The notes under the pieces: generated by a model
The model's database searches: none
What the model was told of the DNA's origin: nothing
Seen by the model: only the letters and a program-made list of their open reading frames with translations
Source: Bettongia penicillata ogilbyi
Taxonomy: Eukaryota > Chordata > Mammalia > Diprotodontia > Potoroidae
Direction of reading: 5' to 3'
Assembly (NCBI GenBank): GCA_023548195.1
Contig: JAJHZJ010000252.1
Coordinates: 4,228,841-4,292,840 of the forward strand
DNA: 64,000 bases
Translations under genes and position numbers: made by a program
In this document: in pieces, positions 43,675 to 54,279 of the stretch
Layout of the letters: each line of letters opens with the position of its first letter
Position numbering within the stretch: the stretch's first letter is position 1

Positions 43675-43734
43675 TGCTTTCCAGCTTTTGTGGATCTGAC
43701 TTGCATATTTTTCTTTTTTTTTTTTTTAAGATTC

Positions 43735-44215
43735 TTTATAGCTCTTTTGGTATATGAAACCCCAAGCTAGACTAAGGCACCAAGAGTGAAGTTCAAAGAA
43801 CATGAAGAAAAAAGCCCTCACAACTAACATTGTCAAAGCATTGGTCAGATCCACAAATGCTGTGTACAGACCTCTGGTCTTCTTCTGGCATTTCTCCTGG
43901 AGTTGTTGGGCAGCAAACATCATATCAACTGTTCCTCAGCTCTTTCTGAAGCCACACTGGCTCTCAGGTATATGACCACTTTCCAGGTGAAGGATCAGCC
44001 TATTAAGGAGGACTCTAGCAAGAATTTTGTCAGCAATGACTAAGAGAGAGACCCCCCCCCCCCCCCCCGTGTTTGTCGCAGGACAATCTATTCCCTTTAC
44101 CTTTATAGAGATGGACAATGGAGGCAACCTTAAACTCCTGGGGGATAATCGCCTCTTGCCTTATAACCTGGAAAATTCTATTTTCCAAATTTGTATGGGA
44201 ACAGTATGAAGTGCA
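43735..44215 (-). mobile_element. RTE-clade LINE fragment (RT N-terminal half)
   Basis: On the minus strand, 44127-43936 encodes an LLNRLI...PESQCGFRKS segment, and 43923-43726 an FAAQQLQEKCQ...YTAFVDLTNA segment. These are successive RT-domain blocks in different frames. A poly-C run at 44050-44068 disrupts the first. This part lies upstream of the RT portion retained at 24.5 kb. Confidence 0.85.
44050..44068. repeat. Poly-C homopolymer
   Basis: About 18-19 consecutive C within the RTE fragment. The length may be unreliable in sequencing. Confidence 0.9.
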
Positions 44216-44454
44216 GATCATCCCTGTTCTCCCTTCTGCTTTCAGTAAGTTTACAGAGGAGTAGCTTACATCTCTCTATTTTTATCTTATTATCAAAAAA
44301 AATAGTCATTTTTTTTCACCTATATATTACACAGAATGTTAAATAAAAGTAGGTTAAAGACTTGTCACAGGAATGTTCGTATCTGAACTCTTTCAAAAAA
44401 GATGAGAACAAGATAGAAATAATAACTACAAAAATGACGTTAGCTGAAATACAT

Positions 44455-44530
44455 ATATGTGTGTATGTGTATCGGTAGATAGACAGATGATAGAGAGATG
44501 GATGGAAGGATAGATAGAAAGAGAAGACAG
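44455..44530. repeat. TG/GATA/GATG low-complexity tract
   Basis: 'tatgtgtgtatgtgtatcggtagatagacagatgatagagagatggatggaaggatagatag' has no constant unit. Confidence 0.85.
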
Positions 44531-46561
44531 ACAACTATGATTTGCAAAGCCACTTTTTCATATATTATTGCATTACATTTTCACATCTCTTTTCTTATCC
44601 CGGTCCCACCCAACTCTGCCCCTAATTGTTTGAGAGAACTTCTCCTGACTGGGTCTCAGTGTAAAATGTGTAAAATGAAAATTAGTATAGTTTATCTAGA
44701 ATAGACCTTGAACCGTTAAAATCCTTTTTCTAAGGTGTCACAAAATGGTCTCCCGTGCAACTGAGTGAAGTAAAAGCTTACTAGAGGCCATAAGATAGGT
44801 CTATTTACAAATATATTTTCTTAATTGAAACCTTTATCAGATTCGGTTTTTCTTATCTATTTATTTGCTAACAGATGTTCATAGTGGAAAACATGTTGCC
44901 TGGACATTAACATCAAGATAAAAACTGAAAAACAAAGAAAAAAATTTGAATGAGCATTAGGGAAGTGGGAAACATATATGCAGGGTCACGGAACTCCAAT
45001 CCCTGGAGCATTTTCATAAACATTGAACAATATTTCTTATTTTCATACCTACTGTCTGAATTCTAGGCTGGTTTCCGTCCTCCACTCCTTGTTAGCTTTT
45101 CAGCAACATACTAGGCCCCAGCTGGTAACAGTTAATTGCAATCAGCAGGTGAGAAATGTAGCATCCCCAAAAAGGAATTATCTCTAGTTCTGGAACACAC
45201 TCTGGGAAGTGTAACCCACCTGAGAAGAGATGGGAGATGTGTAGAACCTGAACGTCTATAAACTGAATTAATTGAAAAACGCAACAATGCGTGCTAGGAA
45301 CCAGCGATTCATTCACTTGAAAGCATAGCCAAGCAATAGTGTAAGGGGAGGGGCGATGGGAAATGAGGGAGAGTTTCCATTTTCTGAGAAATCTCCTGCC
45401 CCACCCATGCCCCTCTCCCCTCCAGTTCTGATAGTCCCGCCCTGGATTATTTGACTGATCTATCATTTTAAAACAATTACAAATTAAAAAAAAAAAAAGA
45501 ACTCAGTAGAGTGCAGAGACTTTTCAAAAAGACTAGGAAACATCCATTGGGACATTTGAGGGGAGTTGGGGTTTGATTTGAAGGAACCGTAATAGATTCA
45601 GATCACTCAAGGTCCCCTTCCAGGAAGACAGGAGGTAGGGAAGTTTCTGCCAGATCTACTAAGGGAAGCAGATGTTCCCCTTCAATTAGTACTAATTGAA
45701 GGATCTTGGTTAAGAGGCCAGAGATAAGAGTCCTGCAGATTCCTCTATTACCTCTCAGCCTAAGGCATGGTCCTTTTCTCCAGAAAGAGGAGATCCTAAG
45801 TTGGATCATGTAGCCTGTTCTATGCCAGAGACCTCAGGGTCTGGGATGGTTAATACAACAGAGAAAATACACAATATATTTATTCCCTTTAAACACCCTA
45901 ACTGAATGTGTTGGGATCTCTCTCTTTTTACCTGTCGGTAATCAGCAGGTGTTCCTATCAAGTAAGATTGGCTATTTAGGGTAGATGGCAATAGGAAAAA
46001 TAAAAGATCATCTTCTGGCCCTCTTCCACGAATAGGGAATATGGGCAGGGCTGATTCTCTCCAAATCATATTTTTCTCCTACAAGGGTTTCTTTGGCTCA
46101 CACCTCTTTTCAGAGGCTGGATTTTCCTGAAAGCAGCAACACTTTAAATCATTTGAATCTGGTCTGCAACTTTTAGCCAACTGTCTCAATTCACAGATAT
46201 CATCTATCTATCATCTATTTATTTAAGAACTTATAAACAATTTTAAGAAAATCAAAACATAAAAACTTCCAGAGCCAGAGAGCCCCCAAGCCAGAATGAA
46301 ACCCTAGCCATTTTGGAATGAAGTGCAGACCTTTGTCCTGTTTTAATCTCATGTATTTCCTGTTACTCACTATTATCTCCCATTGAACTCCCTACTGAGT
46401 AAATTAATATACAGGCATGCATCACTAAGCAATTACGACCTAATCTAGCTTTTTCATGTAAAACAAAATCAGAAAATAGAAACAGCCTAACAAGATGAAG
46501 AAAATCACATAGAAAACGTTTGCCAGCAACAGGCATGAGGAGGAGGTAAATCTTTACTGTC
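44531..46561. other. Repeat-poor stretch, no gene seen
   Basis: About 2 kb without a recognisable interspersed repeat. The part at 45090-45470 is of high complexity, and its 124-codon minus frame lacks a domain. A short (TATC)-type run lies at 46198-46222. Candidate only for conservation testing. Confidence 0.35.
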
Positions 46562-46812
46562 CATTGTTGTTGGTGTTCAATAATGTCCAACTCTTCATGA
46601 CGCCATTTGGGGTTTTCTTGGCAGAGATACTGGAGTGGTTTGCCATTTCCTTCTCCAGCTCATTTTACAGATGAGGAAATTGAGGCAAACAGGATTAAGT
46701 GATTTGCCCAGAGTGATACAGCTAGTAAGTGTTAGAGGCCAGATCTGAACTCAGGAAGATGAATTTTCTTGACTCCAAACCTGGCCTTCTATCCACTGCA
46801 CCACCCATCTGC
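46562..46812 (-). repeat. MAR1-type SINE
   Basis: Full antisense copy: 'ttgttgttggtgttcaataatgtccaactcttcatgacgcc', 'tttggggttttcttggcagagatactggagtggtttgccatttccttctccagctcattttacagatgagg', 'ccactgcaccacccatctgcc'. Confidence 0.95.
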
Positions 46813-46864
46813 CTATGCATCTGTCTATGTAACAATCCTAAAAAAGCAACACAGCTCTAGCAAC

Positions 46865-46976
46865 CTCAGGGGGATGACTTTGCACAGCTCTGCATCACTT
46901 CAATTCATGCAAAAGTCAGTGACCACCCTCATGATGTCATTGGTCCTTTTCCAGAACGAAGGATGAACAGTAACAA
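46865..46976 (+). repeat. RTE-tailed SINE, copy 4 (3' half)
   Basis: Sense copy: 'gcacagctctgcatcacttcaattcatgcaaaagtcagtgaccaccctcatgatgtcattggtccttttccagaacgaaggatgaac'. The tail from 'gatgtcattggtcc' onward parallels the RTE 3' end at 25738-25775. Confidence 0.8.
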
Positions 46977-47165
46977 TTAAGTGCTACTATGTATCAGGCA
47001 CTGTGCTAAGAGTTGGAGATACAAAAAGAGGCAAAAGATAGTCTAAGGGGGTGATGGGGTAATAAGCAAATAAATATGTACAGACAAGCTATGTATGTGA
47101 TCAATAAGAAATAATTAAGAGGAGAAAGGGTTGAGGAAGGCTTCTAGTAAATGCTTCCTGATTAT
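46977..47165 (+). repeat. Dispersed 'catttattaagtgcctactatgtgcc' repeat
   Basis: 'ttaagtgctactatgtatcaggcactgtgctaagagttggagatacaaaaagaggcaaaagatagtc', 'gtacagacaagctatgtatgtgatcaataagaaataattaagagg', 'gaggaaggcttctagtaaatgc'. Confidence 0.8.
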
Positions 47166-47399
47166 AAACAAGCTATTCTAAAGAAAGAAAAACCTGAAGT
47201 CTTCAAAACATGAAATACAATACATGAAATATAGTAACCCAGCACGTTGAGGGAACATATTCCTCTAGTTCCTTAAGCTACCCCTAGAGATTTAATAGGA
47301 AAAATTACTTCTTTGCTCAGAATGCTCAGAATAAATGCTCAGAAATGAGTTCAGAATTATAGCGTAACCTACAAATAATTTTTTTAATCACAGAAAAGG
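47166..47399. other. Unassigned spacer
   Basis: No feature is recognised. Confidence 0.4.
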
Positions 47400-47775
47400 T
47401 GCTGGATTTATAACCGGGGTCTATGAATTCAAATTCTAATCCCATCACGTACAAAGTGTAACTTGGGGCAGCTCTCTTAACACCTGTGGATCTTAGGTCC
47501 CTCAGTGTAAAATGAAGGAATGGTCTAAAGCAGGGGTGGGGAACCTATGACTTTGAGACTACATGTGACCTTCTAGGTCCTTGGGGGTGATCTTTTGACT
47601 GAGTCCAAGTTTTGAAGAACAAATTCTTTTATTAAGGGGATTTGTTCTGTGAAGTTTGGATTCAGTCAAAAGGCTTCGCTTGAGGACCTCAGGGGCCACA
47701 GGTGGCCTCTAGGCCACATATTCCTCACCCCTGACCTAGAACATCTCTAATGTCCCTTCATGTTTTAAATCAGTA
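47400..47775 (+). repeat. MIR SINE split by a palindromic MITE
   Basis: 'gtgctggatttataaccggggtctatgaattcaaattctaatcc', 'ggatcttaggtccctcagtgtaaaatgaaggaatgg' is followed by the MITE (47531-47733) and then 'acctagaacatctctaatgtcccttcatgttttaaatc', which continues the MIR 3' part. Confidence 0.75.
47531..47733. mobile_element. Palindromic hAT-type MITE, copy 2
   Basis: A 203-bp near-palindrome from CAGGGGTGGGGAACCT to its eroded inverted complement TTCCTCACCCCTG. Inner arms include 'accttctaggtccttggggg' against 'gaggacctcaggggcc' and 'acaaattcttttatta' against 'ggggatttgttctg'. The 8-bp flanks GTCTAAAG (47523-47530) and ACCTAGAA (47734-47741) differ only by transitions (four), consistent with a decayed hAT target-site duplication. 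It is the same family as 19932-20132 and is noncoding. Confidence 0.88.
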
Positions 47776-47779
47776 TCCT

Positions 47780-47940
47780 AAAAAAGTTGGAGGTAGAGGA
47801 CCTTGGGTTTCAAATTCCATTTTTGTCACTCACTAATCTGTATAACCTCAGGCAAGGCATTTAGCTTCTCAAATTCTCAGTTTCCTTAACTGTAAAATGA
47901 AATGTTTGGATGATCTCCAAGTTCTGACTGGCTCTAAGTA
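47780..47940 (+). repeat. MIR SINE
   Basis: 'ggaggtagaggaccttgggtttcaaattcc', 'cactcactaatctgtataacctcaggcaaggcatttagc', 'tctcagtttccttaactgtaaaatgaaatg'. Confidence 0.82.
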
Positions 47941-48179
47941 TATCATTTATAACCTTGTCTACCTGGACACTAGGGAAGGAAGGAGTAGACTCACACAAGT
48001 TCATGCAATCACATGGACTTTATAATGATGAAATGCCATTTATCTTGAGGGAGGACTATGGTATTTGGGAACAAGGAGAGATAGCCATTCTCCACTTTCT
48101 TTATATTACAAAGTATTCCTCTGCAGGGAACATAAAGATAGAGGTGGCATTCCCTAGGTGTTCTTAAGTGACTAATAAA

Positions 48180-48418
48180 AATAATAATAATATTTATATA
48201 ATGCTTTTAGCTTTAAAAAGTCCTTTGCATGGGCAATCTCAGTATATCCTCATAATAACCCTTTGTGGTAGGTGCTACAGATGAAGAACTTTAAGTTCAG
48301 AAGGCTTATTTGGTTTGCCTAGGGGTTACATGGCTAATAAGTGCCTGATGCAGGATCTGAACCCAACTTGTACTGACTCCAAGTCCAGAGTTCACTATGT
48401 CACCTAGCTGCCTGTCGT
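48180..48418 (-). repeat. MIR SINE
   Basis: Antisense: 'atttatataatgcttttagctttaaaaagtcctttgcatgggcaatctcagtatatcctcataataaccctttgtggtaggtgct', 'gcctaggggttacatggctaataagtgcctgatgcaggatctgaacc', 'cacctagctgcc'. Confidence 0.9.
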
Positions 48419-49384
48419 AGAATGTCAACACAGGAAGAGAATTTACAGTACGTTTAGCTGAACACTCTCATTTTACACATGGAAAGTGTACTCTCACTCA
48501 CTGTCTCAAAGCCAGGCTGGTATATCTTCTCCATCAGGGCTCAAAGGATACGCTGAAGGATTTGGGGTGTCATCCTCCAATCCCATCAGTTCAAGCCCTC
48601 ATCAGTGATGTTTCCCCCACTATTCGCTGACTGTGAGTACTAGCACCCCGGTTCCATTTGACCAATTACCATGAATTAGCTTTTATAAAGGAATGTTTAA
48701 ACATACGGTAGCAACATTTCATCCAGCATGTTGGAGAGACATACTCCTCTATCCCATTTTGGTCTTTGAGGACAACTGACTTATTTAATACAATCCCCCT
48801 CATATCACTGGTCCCACAAAGTTCAAGTCCAGTTGGGGCAGGACTGATGGATGTATTCTCATCTCAGCTACTCCTAGACTGAGTCCCAAAAATCTGAGCA
48901 CTCACTAAAAGAGCTCTTGTTTTCTTGGGACATTAATACTGTTCTGGCTGCAAACTAATTGGGATTCTGGGATGCTGACTTTCCTGACTTTTAAAAACTC
49001 ACAAGGTCAGAGTTTCCAATCCCTTCACCTAAAATGGAAAAGAAGAAACAGAGAGGCCAAAGGACTGAGGCCTGTATTCATGAGATGTCAGCCTTAGTGG
49101 GGAGGTCTCAAGACTTCTTCTCTTATAGCATTGCTCTTACTAGACTGTCAAGGAAGGATTCAGATGAAGGGCTAAGTGGCCTAGGACATGGTGAAGATCA
49201 AGGCTTCTTGGAAGGCACTTCAAGTTTCATATATATAACTGAAGCCAATTAAAGAAACAGCTGTCCATCATTTGATTAGCAGACTATGACCAGTTACAGA
49301 ATATTTATGCATGTTCCAAAGCACTTTGTTTACATGCCATCACTACTTTCTCAGAAGCCGGCTCTCCAGTCCTTCCCATAAAGT
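48419..49384. other. Repeat-poor stretch, no gene seen
   Basis: No repeat is recognised apart from MIR-like traces at about 48450-48520. The 72-codon plus frame at 49034-49252 has no domain. Confidence 0.3.
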
Positions 49385-49560
49385 GAATTTATGTCAGCCA
49401 GTGATGTTGGTACATTCTGCACATGTACTGCTCTCCTGTTACAAATGAGGAGACTGAGCCAGAGAAAGCTGAGGTAGCGTCTCCAAGGTCATAATATAGT
49501 GGCGAAGCCAAAATAGGAATACAAATGCATCTTGGTTAATAGTCTGAACTACCTCTCACC
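49385..49560 (-). repeat. MIR SINE (degraded)
   Basis: 'tgttacaaatgaggagactgagccagagaaagctgaggtagcgtctccaaggtcataatatagtggcgaagcc' fits the antisense MIR core. Confidence 0.7.
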
Positions 49561-49989
49561 ATAGATGCTTTCTGTGACAGAGCAGGATAGGGTTGAAAAT
49601 TGCTAATAACCCACACATTTTGCAAAGGATAAAAGCTACCACATTTTTCCTGGTGTAATTTGCTTTCACTAAACCTGGAGTGTTTTTTGTGTTACTACAT
49701 TAGCAAAGCAAGTGACTTCTAATTGGTAGAAGGAATTCTGTGGAACTACAAGAGGGGTGAACATGATGGTTGAAAGAGGTTTTTTTGGAGGATAGATACA
49801 TGTGGTTCTAGATACTCTTCAAGGGACACACATAGAAAGAAAGACTTTAGAAGGTGCAGACATGTGGGGGAATTGGCTTCCTGTTAGGGCAAATCACTTA
49901 ACAACTGTTGGTCTTAAGCATCTCATTTTTTAAAAGAAGAGATGACTGAATGAAATCTTAAAACTTAAAATATTCACATTTTAAATTGA
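49561..49989. other. Unassigned stretch
   Basis: No feature is recognised. A MIR-like 'gttagggcaaatcacttaacaactgttggtcttaagcatctc' fragment sits near 49885-49925. Confidence 0.35.
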
Positions 49990-50556
49990 AGTGGACATTA
50001 TTCTTCCCTGGGGCCCCTAGGTTGAAAGATATCTGCTAGGTTACTGGGCAGGGTTGGATAACCTTGCCTAGCAGCAGCATTTTGTTGGGCCCCTGTCAAA
50101 ACGTTATTCCCCCCTGGGTTGTGAAATATCTGTTGAGTTGCTAACAGCCATTTTTCTGTTGAATAGCAACAACTTGTGCCCCCCCTGCCAGAACTATTCC
50201 TATTACACCCCCTTTGCCAGGCAACTACCTTCTGCTGGGCACCCCCCTTCCTGATAACCACTTTTTGTTGGGTACCCCCTTCCTGACAACCATTGTCTGA
50301 TTGGATCCCTTTCCTGGCACCTACTTTCTATTGGTCTCTCTTGCCTAGCAGCAAGCCCCCAGCCCTGTCAGGACTGTGTTTGCTGTAGAAACCACAAGGC
50401 TGTACCGAGAAGCCCTGAAATGCTTAAAATGCACACACACACACCTTAGTCTAGGGCTGTCTCCCCTGGGTTTCTCCATGGGGCAGCCGCCAGCCTGGCT
50501 AATAAAGGTGCTCTCGAAATTCCTAATTGACTCTTGCCTGTGAATTTCTCAGTCCA
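49990..50556 (+). mobile_element. Probable solo LTR with internal tandem repeats
   Basis: C-rich U3-like sequence is followed by 'ccctgggtttctccatggggcagccgccagcctggctaataaaggtgctctcg', with AATAAA at 50501-50506, and then a U5-like end 'gactcttgcctgtgaatttctcagtcca'. The AATAAAG...TGCTCTCG...CTTGCCTG..TTTCTCA order is typical of class I retroviral LTRs. MIR sequence starts right after it. The left boundary is not resolved and no target duplication was found. No viral genes are present. Confidence 0.65.
50208..50336 (+). repeat. Four-unit tandem repeat (30-34 bp) in LTR U3-like region
   Basis: Units at 50208-50241, 50242-50274, 50275-50306 and 50307-50336 each follow CCCCYTTYCTG(A/C)..ACCA/TT..T..TTGG. 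They shorten from 34 to 30 bp. Repeated elements in U3 often carry enhancer sites. Confidence 0.75.
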
Positions 50557-50564
50557 TCCGATTC

Positions 50565-50690
50565 AAAATCCTAAAATGAGTTAGAGTTAGAGGTAGAGAT
50601 CCTTTAGTTTCAAATTTCATTTCTGCCACTAACTAACCTGTATAAAACATCAGGTTAGTCATTTAACCTCTCAGGGTTAAATTGAAGAGG
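50565..50690 (+). repeat. MIR SINE fragment
   Basis: 'atcctaaaatgagttagagttagaggtagagatcctttagtttcaaatttcatttctgccactaactaacctg', 'caggttagtcatttaacctctcagggtta'. Its start is the same as that of the MIR at 47780. Confidence 0.8.
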
Positions 50691-50692
50691 CC

Positions 50693-50822
50693 TGTTTAAG
50701 AAGTAGCCAGGGAATGGTCACTTTAATGGAGCCCAGAAAAAGAAAGACATCAAACTGGGAGGGAAACAGCAACAGTTACTATTGATAATCACTCTGAAGC
50801 CAGGAGGGTCCAGGCCCATTGG
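50693..50822 (-). repeat. Inverted-repeat arm A
   Basis: 'cctgtttaagaagtagccagggaatggtcactttaatgg', 'agaaagacatcaaactgggagggaaacagcaacagttactattgataatcac' is the reverse complement of arm B at 51530-51662, at an estimated 80% identity or more. The sequence belongs to the extended 5' part of the RTE-tailed SINE unit (see 31940-32075). Confidence 0.78.
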
Positions 50823-51204
50823 CATCCCATCCACTCTGGAAAGTGGAATGCTTGGAATAGACGACCTCTAAGTTCCTTCTGACTCTGTTAATTATCCTTT
50901 GATCTTGTCTACTTAGACACTAGAGAAGAAAAGTTTTCTTCATTTTAGATAGCCTCTCTAGAGACTTCCTTAAGAGTATTTTTCTTTGAATGAGATACAA
51001 GGGTCTCTATTCATTGAGCTAAGCAAGTCACTCTCTTCCTCTTTTCTAAAGAGCTCGTTTACTCTTGTGTATTTTCTGGTATATTCAAATCTGTGTCAGT
51101 TCTCTAAGTTCTGTTTGCTTGGATAAATGGTTTTTACTCTGTGTTCACTATTTGTGATGGTCTTTTGTATAACCAGAGTTTGCTGTGTCTACTCACAGGA
51201 TTGT
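50823..51204. other. Unassigned spacer within inverted-repeat loop
   Basis: 'ctctaagttccttctgactctgttaattatcc' near 50867 is a MIR 3' remnant. The remainder is not recognised. Confidence 0.35.
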
Positions 51205-51310
51205 GTTTGTCCTTCCTTTCCGAAGAAGACCGTGCCATCAGAGAAATGATGACATGACTTGCACTTGACTTTGTTTTGAGTGAGGGAGGGCTGTGCAGGT
51301 CACCAGCCTC
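51205..51310 (-). repeat. RTE-tailed SINE, copy 5 (3' half)
   Basis: 'tgtttgtccttcctttccgaagaagaccgtgccatcagagaaatgatgacatgacttgcacttgactttgttttgagtgagggagggctgtgcaggtcaccagcctc'. Confidence 0.88.
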
Positions 51311-51529
51311 AGTTCTGAATGGGGACCCAGTGAACTGCATAACTCAACTCCTCCTCTCCAGTCTGCCTCCCCCTCCCCTTCCTTCTCCTCTCCAAAGGAA
51401 GGTAAATTTGGATGGCCAAAAGATGCTCAGTTTACTTGGGTTTTACTGCCTCCTTTCCTCCCCTCACCTCCCCTTCTCCCTTCCCTCTCCCCTTTCCTTC
51501 CCAACCTATAGCACTCTGAAGCTGCCTAA
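51311..51529. other. Pyrimidine-rich stretch
   Basis: CCTCCCC/TTCC-rich low-complexity-like sequence. The 98- and 72-codon plus frames here are Pro/Ser/Leu-rich by composition and not genes. Confidence 0.5.
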
Positions 51530-51662
51530 GGGCTCCTCTGGACCCTCCTACCTTTACAATGATTACCAATAATAACTGTTGCTATTTCTCTCCCAGCCTG
51601 ATGTTTTTCTTTTTCTTGGTCTCATTAAAGTCGACATGCCCTGGCTACTTCTTAAACAGGCT
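51530..51662 (+). repeat. Inverted-repeat arm B
   Basis: 'ggaccctcctacctttacaatgattaccaataataactgttgctatttctctcccagcctgatg', 'cattaaagtcgacatgccctggctacttcttaaacagg'. It is the inverted partner of 50693-50822, with a loop of about 0.7 kb. Confidence 0.78.
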
Positions 51663-51977
51663 TATTCAATGAATGGGCGTTGCCTTCTTTGGCACAAATT
51701 GCTATGAGTTTACTGTGAAAAGAATTCAGTTAGTAGGCATAACCTCAGGGCAACCTGCCCTCATAAGAACAAACCAGAAGAACCTTCCTTCTTTATCCCT
51801 CCCCCAAATTATATCCCTAGATCATAGATATATGACACAGGCAGATACATATAAATTTAGCCCCCCAAATCTCTTGGAAATAGGTGAGGAAAGCAGTAAG
51901 TACCCACTCATGGCCCTCCTGCCTCAAAGTAGAAATAACAGTCTTCCTTAGAGAGGAATGGACCATCTACAGAATAA
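51663..51977. other. Unassigned stretch
   Basis: No feature is recognised beyond 'tattcaatgaatggg', a continuation of the repeat unit of arm B. Confidence 0.4.
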
Positions 51978-52172
51978 GGGTTCTTAACCTAATTACCATG
52001 AATATGTTTTTTTAAATATATTTTGATAACTTCATTTCAAATATAATTAGTTTCCTTTGTAATGCTATGTATTTCATTTTTTACAGTTAAAAAACCATTA
52101 TTCCAAGAAGGGATACTTAGACTTCACCACGTTGCCAAAAGGGTTCGTTACACAAAAAAGGTTTAGAATCCA
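51978..52172. repeat. hAT-type 'gttcttaacctggggtc' MITE, copy 3
   Basis: 'agggttcttaaccta', 'attttgataacttcatttcaaatataattagtttcctttgtaatgctatgtatttca', 'ccattattccaagaagggatacttagacttcaccac', 'caaaagggttcgttacacaaaaaaggtttagaatcc'. The same order as copies 1 and 2. Confidence 0.78.
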
Positions 52173-52327
52173 GATTATAAAGATGTTAAAGATATAAACT
52201 TATATAGCCCATGTAGACATAAATATCTTGCCTGGGCACATTCAAATTTTACACTAGCATGGAATGAAGACTCGCCTCCTTTCAAAAAAGACATGTATCC
52301 CTGGTTTGGGATTAAGTTCAAAAGATT

Positions 52328-52577
52328 TTTGTGGCAGCCAAGTGGCACAGTGGCTAGAGTACCGAGCCTGGAGTCAAGAGGACTTGAATTCAAATGTGAC
52401 CTCAGACACTTACTAGCAGTGTGACCCTGGGAAAGTCACTTAACCCTGTTTGCTTCATTCCTCATCTGTCAAAGGATCTCGAGAAGGAAATGCAAAGCAT
52501 TCCAGGATCTTTGCCAAGAAAACTCCAAATTAGCTCACCAAGAGTCAGACATAACTGAAGTGACCAAACAACACCAA
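52328..52577 (+). repeat. MAR1-type SINE with short target-site duplication
   Basis: Complete sense copy with head 'ggcagccaagtggcacagtggctagagtaccgagcctggagtcaagaggacttgaattcaaat', core and tail 'cagacataactgaagtgaccaaacaacacc'. AAAAGAT is repeated at both ends (from 52320 and from 52578), with the next two bases differing by transitions. Confidence 0.93.
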
Positions 52578-52819
52578 AAAAGATCCCACTCCGATCATCC
52601 TAGGATAGAAATCCCTGCCAAAGCATCCCAAGCCAATCCCAGCTTTCCTCATGTTCAGTGATTTGAAGGATTAATTTAAGCTTTGTTCACAACACTACAA
52701 GTAAAATGGAACTTTGGCAAATATCTAGTTTTCTTATCAACACATGACAATAAAATCTTATTTAAGATTGTATACATTGAGCATATGTTCAACTTGAATT
52801 ATTTGCTTCGACTTTCTTT
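52578..52819. other. Unassigned spacer
   Basis: No feature is recognised. Confidence 0.4.
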
Positions 52820-52925
52820 AATCAATAAGTAAGTATTTATTAAGCACCTACTATGTACCAAATGCTGTGCATACACTGGGAATACACCTACAATGAAAGA
52901 AACAGTCCCTACTCAGAAAGAACTA
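52820..52925 (+). repeat. Dispersed 'catttattaagtgcctactatgtgcc' repeat fragment
   Basis: 'atcaataagtaagtatttattaagcacctactatgtaccaaatgctgtgcatacactgggaatacacctacaatgaaagaaacagtccctactcagaaag'. Confidence 0.8.
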
Positions 52926-53317
52926 ATATTCTTCAGAACCATAAGTAACAAAATTTACACCATCACTCTCTCCCCGTCAAATCTAGCTGTTTTGGAGGAA
53001 GATCAAAGGACGCCTGACGGTAGTTACTGCCATGAAAGTAACATATTTATTATTTATGGTATTTATCACACCAAGGCAATTGTCAAATCCTCAGTTAACT
53101 ATATGCTGTCCAAATGCACTCTTAAAGAATTGTTTATGGGATAAAACAAGCATTTCTAAAATATAGTATAATTTTTAAAAAATGATTGAACATGTGCAAA
53201 TCTATTATGCACAACTTGCTATTACTTTAAAATATATAATAAAGTTATATGTTTCTTTTTTTTCTTCTCTATACCCTCCCTGCTCAAGAGAAGGCTACCG
53301 TTAGGCACAGATATGTG

Positions 53318-53318
<1 letters not shown>
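52926..53318. other. Unassigned stretch
   Basis: No repeat is recognised. The 83-codon plus frame 52893-53144 overlaps the preceding repeat. Confidence 0.35.
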
Positions 53319-53353
<35 letters not shown>

Positions 53354-53357
53354 CAGA
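53319..53357. repeat. (AGAT)n microsatellite
   Basis: Nine or so ATAG units, the last interrupted by ACAG. Confidence 0.95.
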
Positions 53358-54240
53358 TAAGTATGTAAAATCATTTCATACATACTTCTATTTATCACTT
53401 CTTTTTCTGGAGGCAGATAGTATCTTCTTATATGTCTTTTTTAGTTAATTTGAGTATTTATAATAGTCAAAATAAATTATACACTCAAAGTTGTTCTTAA
53501 AACAATATTGTTGTTACTGTGTACAATGTTCTCAGATGCCCTCTTAAAGCAAAACTTTCTTTGCATTTATAGCAAGAAGTAGCCAGCAGCATTAGAAGCC
53601 AATCCCTTCATAGCTCATTGGTGAGTGCATAAAAGTCTCACTTCATACCTGCTCAGCACATGCTTTTGACTCTGACATCCATCTCCACCCACAATGCAGT
53701 CCAAATTAATTTTTCTGGCCAGGTACTGCGGCAGGCAAGAAAATCAGTGAGCTTCTAGCTAGTGAAATAACTTGAATTTCTATACCCTCATTCTCCTGAG
53801 GAGCTCAGGCTGCTTCATGCACACACCATCTCATTTATCTTTGCAATATACCTTCAAGGTGGGTAGGAGCCAGGTGTTTTCATCCTAGTTTTTCAAAAAG
53901 CAAGCCAGAGTCCCAGCAGGCTTTGGGACTTTCTCAAGCTACCTAACGAGGAGATAGCAGAGGGATTTTAAATCCTACATGTTTTTCCTGGAATCTAATT
54001 GAAAGCTGCTGCAAGAGAATGTCTTTTTCAGGCTGAAAAGTTTTCCAAATGCAGTTCCAAGTCTAGGAATTCTCAGCAATTTAACTTATATTTCACGGAA
54101 AACATATAACTTAACCATTCTCCTGTCTTAGACAAATGCATGTGAATACTATAATTTGTTTAGATTCCATTTCAAAATGAGTCTCTAATCAGATATGTCA
54201 TTATTCAGCTCCCTGGAGAATGGAAGGGACAAAGATGGAG

Positions 54241-54245
<5 letters not shown>
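53358..54245. other. Repeat-poor stretch, no gene seen
   Basis: Contains a faint MIR-like 'accatctcatttatctttgcaatataccttcaaggtgggtaggagcc' around 53826. Otherwise unassigned. Confidence 0.35.

Positions 54246-54277
<32 letters not shown>
54246..54277. repeat. (AG)n microsatellite
   Basis: Sixteen AG units. It gives the poly Ser-Leu minus frame at 54205-54441. Confidence 0.95.

Positions 54278-54279
<2 letters not shown>

Noticed and set aside
50208..50336. Tandem repeats as a possible CRISPR-like array
   Set aside because: The units abut without unique spacers, the genome is vertebrate, and they lie in an LTR-like context.
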